A stretch of 64,000 nucleotides of DNA from NCBI RefSeq assembly GCF_003202405.1, contig NZ_QJHL01000001.1:992001-1056000 (forward strand). The letters are read 5' to 3'. A program made the position numbers and the translations under genes. The stretch's first letter is position 1, and each line of letters opens with the position of its first letter. Below the pieces are notes generated by a model, which worked only from the letters and a program-made list of their open reading frames with translations, ran no database searches and was not told the DNA's origin. The DNA comes from Flavobacterium hydrophilum. Lineage in GTDB: Bacteria; Bacteroidota; Bacteroidia; Flavobacteriales; Flavobacteriaceae. This document shows positions 17,181 through 24,197 of this stretch, in pieces.

Positions 17181-17939
17181 CTATATAATCTGCAAATGTG
17201 GACGTATCTGCATCGTTACAATGTCACATCTTTTCGGCTGCGATAAACAAAACAAAACACTCATGGCAATATCTTCAGCTTTCAGCATTTCCATTTTATT
17301 TATTTTTTTTTCATGCTCTTCTTTTGTACCAGGCTGCATATCGCTTGTTACGGCGCCGGGCTCAATAAGGGAAACTTTGATTCCGAAAGGATTGACTTCC
17401 TTACGCAAAGAAGTACTGAATCCTCGTATTGCATGTTTTGTTGCAACGTAAATAGTACTTTCCGGGGAATCTGTTTCTGCACTCATAGATCCAATATTTA
17501 TGATATATCCTGATTTTTGATTTTTCATCCTTGAAACAGCTTCCTCTGCAAAGGCTAAATACCCGGTAATATTGGTGTCAATTACATATTTATAATCTTC
17601 GTAAGTGCTGCTTGTAATTCCGTCGGCCCCAAGTGCAGCATTATTAATAAGAATATCCATTCCGCCAAGTTCCTGATCCGCCAATTTTAAGATTTTATCG
17701 ATATCTTCTTTTTTTGTTACATCGGCCGGAGTGCCATAAAGTTCGCAGTCAGGAAATTTTTGTTTGATGTCATCAAATGCATTTTTGAAATCTTCGTGGT
17801 CTCTTCCAAAAATCAGTACACGTCCGCCAAGCGAGACTAATAAATCGGCAATAGCTTTTCCTATACCGGTTGTACCGCCTGTAATAACAATTCTTTTGTT
17901 TTTTATATTTTGTCCAAAGTAGTTCGTTAAATTTTCCAT
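17181..17939 (-). CDS. Short-chain dehydrogenase/reductase (SDR)
   Basis: A 252-aa classical SDR. It shows the cofactor motif TGGTTGIGKAIA, the NNAALGADG segment, the catalytic Ser in INIGSMSAETD and the YVATK catalytic pair. The PG motif (LIEPGAVTSDM) follows. A Gly-Arg at the end of beta-2 (IFGRDHED) suggests NADP(H). The substrate is unknown; this type is common in general-stress clusters of Bacteroidota. It lies about 190 bases upstream of the catalase gene on the same strand and probably has its own promoter. Confidence 0.93.
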   Translation of the reverse strand: MENLTNYFGQNIKNKRIVITGGTTGIGKAIADLLVSLGGRVLIFGRDHEDFKNAFDDIKQKFPDCELYGTPADVTKKEDIDKILKLADQELGGMDILINNAALGADGITSSTYEDYKYVIDTNITGYLAFAEEAVSRMKNQKSGYIINIGSMSAETDSPESTIYVATKHAIRGFSTSLRKEVNPFGIKVSLIEPGAVTSDMQPGTKEEHEKKINKMEMLKAEDIAMSVLFCLSQPKRCDIVTMQIRPHLQII

Positions 17940-18018
17940 ATTTGTGTTTTATAAAGTGTCTGATTGATATTTGTAAAGACTGTTTGTGGGTTTCGGCAGC
18001 ATTTTTTTCTTGATTAGG

Positions 18019-20202
18019 TCACCATTGAACTTTAATTAAGCCAAAACCAGAAATATTATATTCATGCATTTTTGCATTTTTCATGAATGGCTTAAGTATT
18101 TCGTTTTCATGAAATACTTTCATCTGAATCTTATTACCCTTCAGTTTGATAATTTTTAAATTGTACGACATGTCTTTATCCCCGTCAAGATGTATGGCAA
18201 CCGATTTTCCTCTTTTGTGAGGTGTCGTCAAAGGATAATCGATAAAAAGAAGAAAATCTTCATCGATTTTGATGTATTGTCTGGATACAATTCCAAAGGC
18301 CATTCCGGCTCCGTAAACTTCCTGGCCAACCTGACCGCTTTGTTGCCATCCATTATATAAATCTTCTAAAGGAATCCATAAATCAGATTGTATTTCTCCT
18401 GTTTTTACTTCCTCCGAAAGCATTTCTTTTGGCAGCATAGGAGGGTAATAATAGGCAATTCTGTTTATGGCATATTTAATAAACTCCGGAATCAGGGTTC
18501 TTAAAGAGGGTAAAATATCAACATCCTTCGCCTGAATAAAATATTCTGACAATGCAGCATAAACTTCCAACTCTTCGTAAGCCGCTGTATAGGGGGCATC
18601 ATTGAGCGGAAACACTGAAAAGAAATTCGTATAATTTTTGCCATAGCCATATTTGCAATCATAAAGCTGAATATTTTTAAAGAGTCCGGTAAGACAGGTG
18701 TAACTTATATCCAGATATAATTTTTTTTGGGTAATCTTGTACAATTCTAATAGTGCACCGGCTGCAAAAGCGGTATTATTTGCCTGATACAATATGTTGA
18801 TGCCCAATGCTGTTAGTGTTTTTGCAGCTTTTTTGGCTTCATTTAAATAGCGTTTTTCTTTGGTCAATTTAAAAACAAGCAGCATTAAGTGTGCGTATGC
18901 ACCCGCAACATCTCTTTCTCCTCCAGCTCCGGGAGCTGTTTCTTTTTTGATTGTTTCAAGTGTTTCCATATTATAAAATACGGGCCATACATACTTAAAA
19001 TGATGGGCAACTTTTATAACATACTCAACAGAATCCAGCAGCAGTTTTTTTGCTGTTTTTTCACCATCCAAAGCCAGTCTTGCCAAATTCATTAATGGAT
19101 GATGCAAATACCAGGAATCCATTACCATTTCTTTTTTTTGCTCTTCAGATTGGTCAAGTTTATCAGCGAGTGCAGGGAGCCAGCGATTTATGCAATTTAT
19201 TTTTGGATCGTAAAAGGCAGGCAATCCGCTAATTATGTCTGAGTAGATCGGATGTTTTTCTCCTTTCCAGTTTTCGTATTCTTTGTAGGGAGTCAATACA
19301 GCAAGCTGAACCATGCTCTCAGAAGGCGTTTCATAATCACATAAATAAGCATTAAGATAGGGAATTCCGTTAGTCTGGGTCCAGGCGCCTTTGCTGTGAT
19401 ATAAATCCGTTAAGGACTTTTGAGCTATATCCGGCCAATCGTGATATTCAATTTTTGACTGTGGAATTGCTTTATATATGTTGACAAGATTATTTAAAAA
19501 GTGTTCACAAATAGCCGGCGTTTCTTCTATTGTTTCAGCTTCCAGAACTACATAGGCATCTGAAATTATAAAAGATTTACCTGATGGAAGAGGAAGCTTG
19601 TCCGTGATGGGCAGCTGAAAACCAATTTCAGGCCAGGTTCCTCCAACGGCATTTTTTGATTCAGTTTCAGTGGCTTCACAATATTCAGACAGTGAAGTTA
19701 AATTTTGAAAATAAAAAAATGAACCTGTCGCGGGTTTTGTGATGCTCGCAAATATCAATCCGGATCGGGATCCAAATTGCTCCATATGAATTTTTCCAGT
19801 AGTGTTTTCTACACTGCCATCTTCTGTAAGAGGTATAATGTCTCTTGGCCAAAATGGAATCATTAATGATACATTGGCTGTAAAAGTGGTGGTGTAATGC
19901 AACAAAGGTTTTGTTGTGTTCGGAAAATCTACGCGAACTTCATAGCTTCCCAGTTTTGAATTTAATGCAATGACAATCGTATCTCCATCATCAAAAAGAT
20001 TCACGACTTCAAAACAGCTGTTCATACCAAATGCTGCACGAAAAGCTATTTTTCTGTTTTGAGGTGTAATGACTACAATCCAAAAAGAATCGCCCGTGTT
20101 ATAAAATTGATAGCTATAATCAAGAATTTTTCTTTCTAAAAGTAATGCACTATTCTCAATATCTAGCTGCACCGTTGTGCTCCAGGGACTTACTGTATGC
20201 AT
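18019..20202 (-). CDS. Cytosolic six-hairpin-glycosidase-like protein of unknown specificity
   Basis: A 727-aa protein with no signal peptide. The first about 250 residues look beta-rich. Residues about 290-620 show regularly spaced helical segments with Trp, Tyr and Gly-Ala-Gly-type turns (SWYLHHPLMNLARLALDG, AGAYAHLMLLVFKLTKEKRYL, AYEELEVYAALSEYFI). This resembles the (alpha/alpha)6 barrel of six-hairpin glycosidases and epimerases. The last 80 residues are again beta-rich. I cannot place it in a named glycoside hydrolase family. Glycan or trehalose-like metabolism under stress is conceivable from the setting but not shown. Confidence 0.6.
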   Translation of the reverse strand: MHTVSPWSTTVQLDIENSALLLERKILDYSYQFYNTGDSFWIVVITPQNRKIAFRAAFGMNSCFEVVNLFDDGDTIVIALNSKLGSYEVRVDFPNTTKPLLHYTTTFTANVSLMIPFWPRDIIPLTEDGSVENTTGKIHMEQFGSRSGLIFASITKPATGSFFYFQNLTSLSEYCEATETESKNAVGGTWPEIGFQLPITDKLPLPSGKSFIISDAYVVLEAETIEETPAICEHFLNNLVNIYKAIPQSKIEYHDWPDIAQKSLTDLYHSKGAWTQTNGIPYLNAYLCDYETPSESMVQLAVLTPYKEYENWKGEKHPIYSDIISGLPAFYDPKINCINRWLPALADKLDQSEEQKKEMVMDSWYLHHPLMNLARLALDGEKTAKKLLLDSVEYVIKVAHHFKYVWPVFYNMETLETIKKETAPGAGGERDVAGAYAHLMLLVFKLTKEKRYLNEAKKAAKTLTALGINILYQANNTAFAAGALLELYKITQKKLYLDISYTCLTGLFKNIQLYDCKYGYGKNYTNFFSVFPLNDAPYTAAYEELEVYAALSEYFIQAKDVDILPSLRTLIPEFIKYAINRIAYYYPPMLPKEMLSEEVKTGEIQSDLWIPLEDLYNGWQQSGQVGQEVYGAGMAFGIVSRQYIKIDEDFLLFIDYPLTTPHKRGKSVAIHLDGDKDMSYNLKIIKLKGNKIQMKVFHENEILKPFMKNAKMHEYNISGFGLIKVQW

Positions 20203-20257
20203 AATGATAAGTTTTAGGTTGTTTTACTTTTTTGAAGTACCGGTTTAATAAATGCTA

Positions 20258-20914
20258 TTATTCCCCGGTTTCCATATTAGGGGCATCTATCGGTTTTGAT
20301 TGCGAAGATCCAATCTGGCGTAAATAAACAGTTAATACAACAATAGCAAATACAGAAAGAAACTCGCTTTGCCAGTTTTGAAAAGATTCAAACCAAAATC
20401 TGGAATCACTGATATAATCAGAGGCAGTTTCTAAAGTTTTGCCTTTCAATAATAATTGCTCGTTTTCGTCTTTAAGACTGCCATAAAAATGGGCCACAAA
20501 AGAAACTATGAAAAGAAAAAGCAATACAATCGATAATGAATGTTTATAGATTTGAAGTATAAAACCACCTTTTTTAACAGGCCACGGAGCATCTTTTCGG
20601 GTAGGAGAGGGTTCTCTGTCCACTTCTTCCTCTTTATCAAGATCTTTGGATTCTGAAGAACCCTTCTGCATTAAAAAGACAGTAAGAATGACTAATAAAG
20701 CCATTTGCAGAAATTCACTTTCCCAGTTCTCAAAAGTAGCCTGAATAAAATGTCCCGAAACCAGATAAGATGAAAGGTTTATTACTGTGTTGCCTTCATC
20801 TATAAGTTCTTTATTATGTTCCTGAAAACCAAAAATTATTTGGCCCAAAAATGCTCCGAAAAATAAAAGCAGGAAGCAAATACCCAAACCGTTATTGCGT
20901 AAAAAAGTTTTCAT
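20258..20914 (-). CDS. DUF6766-like membrane protein with internal duplication
   Basis: A 218-aa inner-membrane protein with four predicted membrane helices arranged as two halves. Each half has a first helix (LGICFLLLFFGAFLGQIIFGF; SIVLLFLFIVSFVAHFYG), an outside loop, then the signature F.NW.SEFL and a second helix ending in Q.GSS.SK. The halves are joined by an acidic and proline-containing cytosolic linker (DKEEEVDREPSPTRKDAPWP). The repeat within one chain is clear from the two copies of NW.SEFL. I assign it to the DUF6766 family from this signature. Function is unknown. Confidence 0.75.
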   Translation of the reverse strand: MKTFLRNNGLGICFLLLFFGAFLGQIIFGFQEHNKELIDEGNTVINLSSYLVSGHFIQATFENWESEFLQMALLVILTVFLMQKGSSESKDLDKEEEVDREPSPTRKDAPWPVKKGGFILQIYKHSLSIVLLFLFIVSFVAHFYGSLKDENEQLLLKGKTLETASDYISDSRFWFESFQNWQSEFLSVFAIVVLTVYLRQIGSSQSKPIDAPNMETGE

Positions 20915-21020
20915 TATGTCATTTGTTTATTACAAATTGACAAACAAAAACTCACTTTTATTTATATAATTCCAGTCTTGTCTTACAGAATTATGTTCTA
21001 AAGTATTTAAAATCAGGTAT

Positions 21021-21050
21021 AAAAAAACCGTCTGAGTAATCAGACGGTTT
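21021..21050 (-). terminator. Terminator hairpin
   Basis: Stem AAACCGTCTG (21025-21034) with CAGACGGTTT (21041-21050). The A run at 21021 becomes a T run on the minus strand. It follows the 67-codon gene. Confidence 0.75.
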
Positions 21051-21074
21051 GATTTTTGAATTAAAAAATATCAG

Positions 21075-21278
21075 TTATAATGCGCTATTTTGCATTTTAT
21101 TTATTTTTTCTATTTTTTCGGGAGAATCAAAAACTTTTTCAAAAAGTTTGCTTTTTTCTTTGGCAAATCTCTCTACTGCTTCTAACTCCTGAATGGTCAT
21201 TTTAGGACGACCGGCCCAAAAGTTAGTAGATTTCTCTATTTGTATTTCTACTAAATCCCTTAATTGTTTTGCTCCCAT
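21075..21278 (-). CDS. Small hypothetical protein, partner of the DUF6934 gene
   Basis: A 67-aa soluble, helical, Lys/Glu-rich protein (MGAKQLRDLVEIQIEK, then TIQELEAVERFAKEKSKLFEKVF). It is encoded 38 bases after the DUF6934 gene on the same strand and ends in a good terminator. I do not recognise a family. The arrangement of a small charged protein next to a DUF6934 gene invites comparison with two-gene toxin-antitoxin-like modules, but nothing in the sequence proves this. Confidence 0.6.
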   Translation of the reverse strand: MGAKQLRDLVEIQIEKSTNFWAGRPKMTIQELEAVERFAKEKSKLFEKVFDSPEKIEKINKMQNSAL

Positions 21279-21316
21279 AACGTTACAAATATACTATTTT
21301 TTTATTATCTCAGTAA

Positions 21317-21907
21317 TTAGAGGTCTTTTTTTAACTTAAACAAAACAAATTGATAGTCAGCTGTTTTGGTCGTATTGTACTTTTCAATACTTTTTATTTC
21401 AACACTATTGCTAAGTGATGTCAGGTCTTTTTCCCGAATGGTTCTTTCATGTTCTTTTCCTTTTCGGGTAATCGTTTGTTTTTTTTCTATAATCTTTATT
21501 TGCTGTTCCATTCTACCTCCTGAAATCTCCAGATATTGTTTTAAAATGATCATATTCGAAGAAATTTTTTGTTTGTACAGACGATGTTTATGCAGGGTGT
21601 TTCCAAAAAACAAAATAGTATAGTCAGGATTAGAAATAAAAAAATGAAGAATACACATAAATACTGTAGCTAAAACTTCATCATAATCGTTATTATTAAT
21701 TTCGGCCAGATCGTTAACGATTATGGTATTTTCATAATTTTCCAGATTTCCAAAACCTACGCTGTACCAATTCAGATTTTTATTTATAGGAGAAATGGAA
21801 ACAATTTTGGTTATTTCCTGAATGCCCATACTAATGAATCGAAACTGGTAAACTTCGTTAGTAATTCCTTCAAAATTATAATTATACGCTTTATCTAAAA
21901 AATCCAA
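21317..21907 (-). CDS. DUF6934 family protein
   Basis: A 196-aa protein. The N-terminal half has the DUF6934 pattern: YQFRFISMG, then NWYSVGFGNLEN, a run of variable residues, LATVFMCILHFF and IFFG-like TLHKHRLYKQKI. The C-terminal 70 residues are charged. The frame has no ATG near its start: after an in-frame TAA (21914-21916) it reads ACT AAA TTG, so TTG at 21907 is the probable start. The family is common in Bacteroidota and uncharacterised. It is likely co-transcribed with the 67-codon gene downstream. Confidence 0.65.
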   Translation of the reverse strand: MDFLDKAYNYNFEGITNEVYQFRFISMGIQEITKIVSISPINKNLNWYSVGFGNLENYENTIIVNDLAEINNNDYDEVLATVFMCILHFFISNPDYTILFFGNTLHKHRLYKQKISSNMIILKQYLEISGGRMEQQIKIIEKKQTITRKGKEHERTIREKDLTSLSNSVEIKSIEKYNTTKTADYQFVLFKLKKDL

Positions 21908-22464
21908 TTTAGTTTATTTCAATTTATAAGTAAATATAAATATCATTTTGGATTATTAATTATAAGAAAGAATTTTATTGTTATTTATTAAGGTTTTGTG
22001 TGGTGAGATTTTTCTTAAAGCGTCGATTCTAAAAGAAAAAAAACGACAATCCGAAAAATAAGACAAGATTCAATGTTTTTCCAAAAACGTTTCCAGTGAA
22101 TTGAATTCATCTTATTAAAGATTATCGTTTTCTTAATATACGTTTGAATTGATTTTGTAGTTTTGAATATAATTTCAAATTTTCAATTAAGTTACGAAAA
22201 AATGTTTAAATGTAGGATTTTTATTTATATATTTTTATTTAAATTTAAATTTTATCCAAAAAAAAGCTATAGTTTTATCAGGAACTTCAGTTATGACCCC
22301 TGTATTTTCAATGTAGGAAAATTTAATTTTCATATAGATTTTTAGAATAAATTTCTGTTCTTTGTACTGCTTAAGCAATATCTAAAAAAAACAACAAGCC
22401 TTAAAATATTTAGAAGGCAATATTATTTTGGACATTGAGTTAAGTTTATTATCATGTTTATGTT
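21908..22464. other. AT-rich divergent intergenic region
   Basis: About 557 bases between the DUF6934 gene (-) and the ECF sigma gene (+). It is extremely AT-rich. A TAGTTTTG on the plus strand (22158-22165) fits the Bacteroidota -7 consensus but lies 300 bases from the sigma start. A 60-codon plus-strand frame inside (22163-22345) has no protein-like features. No strong hairpin was found. Confidence 0.5.
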
Positions 22465-22986
22465 ATGGACAACAAAAAGTTTATATTAAGTTTAAAAAAA
22501 GGCAATGAAGCTTCTTTCAAACAGGCTTATTTAAATTACTACGACAAACTGATAAATATCGCTAAACGATTTAATTTTACAGTACTTACGCCACAGGATT
22601 TTGTTCAGGAAACTTTTTTAAGACTTTATAATAAAAAAGAATTACTTAATGAAGATGTTTTATTTGATAAACAATTGTTTACAATATGCAAGAACATCAT
22701 AATTAATCATGTTAACCGCGAAAACAAAATTATCCAGCTCGATCCTTCACAGTTTCAGCCAGAGCATGAAGATTCAGAAACAGGAATTTTTGAAGAAAGA
22801 CAGGAAAAACTACAAACTTTCATAAATCAGCTTCCTGAGCAGCAGCAAAAAATATTTACTTTACATAAACTGGAAAACCTTAGCTATAAGGAGATTGCAG
22901 CAATTACGGATCTTTCTGAAAAGACAATTGCCAATCATATTTATCTTGCCAGTAAATTTATTCGAAAAAAAGTCGAAGACCATTAG
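22465..22986 (+). CDS. ECF-type RNA polymerase sigma factor
   Basis: A 173-aa sigma-70 family protein of the FecI-like ECF group. Region 2 is visible as FKQAYLNYYDKLINIA...FVQETFLRLY, and region 4 as INQLPEQQQKIFTLHKLENLSYKEIAAITDLSEKTIANHI, which includes the DNA-binding helix-turn-helix. It is followed by a small protein, a FecR-type anti-sigma gene, a TonB receptor with an STN signalling domain and a DUF4249 lipoprotein. This is the standard cell-surface signalling layout, in which substrate binding at the receptor releases the sigma factor. Confidence 0.95.
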   Translation: MDNKKFILSLKKGNEASFKQAYLNYYDKLINIAKRFNFTVLTPQDFVQETFLRLYNKKELLNEDVLFDKQLFTICKNIIINHVNRENKIIQLDPSQFQPEHEDSETGIFEERQEKLQTFINQLPEQQQKIFTLHKLENLSYKEIAAITDLSEKTIANHIYLASKFIRKKVEDH

Positions 22987-23019
22987 GAACTTTTTTATTC
23001 TCGTTTGTTATATATAAAA

Positions 23020-23247
23020 ATGAGAGCAAAAATGCATATTGAAGCGTATAAAACGAATGTCAGAACAAAAAAGGATGCAAGCCTGCTTGTAGCTCTTTTA
23101 CAATTCATCATTTCTGATTGTATTATCAATTTTGATTTCAAAAACCGCGAAAGAATTCTTAGGATCGAAACCAATAGAGACATTCAGGAAATGGTGTATG
23201 GTGTTTTTACTAAACAGGGATTTTATTGTAAAAAACTTAACCCGTAA
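23020..23247 (+). CDS. Small alpha/beta (HMA-like) protein between sigma and anti-sigma
   Basis: A 75-aa protein from ATG 23020; an internal ATG at 23032 (MHIEAYKTNV) is equally plausible. The frame also extends 15 bases upstream to a TTG. The pattern IEAYKTNV, INFDFKNRERILRIE and YGVFTKQGFYCKKL has the beta-alpha-beta-beta-alpha-beta rhythm of small heavy-metal-associated-like proteins of flavobacteria. The CxxC metal site is missing. It lies 33 bases after the sigma gene and 6 bases before the FecR gene, so it belongs to the operon. Function is unknown. Confidence 0.6.
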   Translation: MRAKMHIEAYKTNVRTKKDASLLVALLQFIISDCIINFDFKNRERILRIETNRDIQEMVYGVFTKQGFYCKKLNP

Positions 23248-23253
23248 AAGGTC

Positions 23254-24096
23254 ATGGATAAAGAAAAAATGGACAAGGAATTTGAAAAATTATGGAACGA
23301 AACTCCACTTTCGCATTCAGAAAGCGAAAAAGAAGCTTCATGGGAACAATTTCAATCTAAAACCTTTGCTGCTAAAAAGCCAAAGTTTAAAGTTTGGCGC
23401 TATGCAGTAGCGGCAGCAGTCATCATTTTTGTGCTGATAGGAACTGGTATTTATTTTAATGGTAGTCCGTTACAGGATGATATTTACCTTACTTCAAATA
23501 CAGTTGAAAATACTACTTCGATAATTAAAACTGTAGCCCTCCCTGATAGTTCGAGGGTAGAACTGAGCCCAAATTCTAAAATTGTATATGCTAATAATTT
23601 TGAAACCAACAGAAAGATTATAGTAGAAGGTGAAGCCTATTTTAAAGTTACAAAAGATAAAAAACACCCTTTTCAGGTTTTCTGTAATGAAACTACAACT
23701 ACTGTTTTAGGTACTTCTTTTACGGTTCAGGAAAATGCACAAAAAGGAGTGACGGTTTCCCTTTATGAAGGAAGTGTCCAAATGAATGTAAAAGATCAGG
23801 ATAAAAAATGGATACTTAAACCGGGTGAAAAATTTATTTATGGAAACAATACTGCTGAAGTAGCCGAATTTAACAGATTTACAGATTTTGAAAACGAAAA
23901 ACTGAGTATTGTCAGCGATTATATTAAAACAAACTATGGCTATACTATGACAATTCCGGAGGAATACAGTAATCAGCGAATTACAATTAGAATCAATAAA
24001 AAAGAAGATTTAAAAACAATTGTTCAATTAATATCAGAAATGTATAACTTAAAATTTGAAATAAACGATGAAGTAAAACAGATTACTTTTCGATAG
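23254..24096 (+). CDS. FecR-type anti-sigma factor
   Basis: A 280-aa protein. A short cytosolic sigma-binding segment (about 45 residues) is followed by one membrane helix (YAVAAAVIIFVLIGTGIYF, about 50-70). The periplasmic FecR domain (about 85-185) carries VALPDSSRVELSPNSKIVYA, VEGEAYFKV and VLGTSFTV. The C-terminal part corresponds to the DUF4974/STN-like domain (ITIRINKKEDLKTIVQLIS). It would hold the ECF sigma factor inactive until the TonB receptor signals. It starts 6 bases after the small gene. Confidence 0.94.
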   Translation: MDKEKMDKEFEKLWNETPLSHSESEKEASWEQFQSKTFAAKKPKFKVWRYAVAAAVIIFVLIGTGIYFNGSPLQDDIYLTSNTVENTTSIIKTVALPDSSRVELSPNSKIVYANNFETNRKIIVEGEAYFKVTKDKKHPFQVFCNETTTTVLGTSFTVQENAQKGVTVSLYEGSVQMNVKDQDKKWILKPGEKFIYGNNTAEVAEFNRFTDFENEKLSIVSDYIKTNYGYTMTIPEEYSNQRITIRINKKEDLKTIVQLISEMYNLKFEINDEVKQITFR

Positions 24097-24197
24097 AAAA
24101 GAAAAGGATGCACTAGCCGCGAAACTAAACATCCTCCTCATAGTCAGGGTAGTATAGAACTATCCCATGTAATAATAATTCAAAAATACAAAATTTC
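24097..24197 (+). promoter_or_regulatory. Structured leader between FecR and TonB receptor genes
   Basis: A 101-base gap, much more GC-containing than other spacers here. It has two hairpins: AGGATG (24105-24110) with CATCCT (24130-24135), and GGGTAGT (24147-24153) with ACTATCCC (24159-24166), the latter with one bulge. There is no T run, so it is not a simple terminator. It could be an mRNA processing or stability element, or an RNA leader controlling the receptor gene. Confidence 0.45.

Noticed and set aside
22163..22345. 60-codon frame before the ECF sigma gene
   Set aside because: Phe/Ile/Lys-rich translation of AT-rich spacer DNA with no start context or motif.
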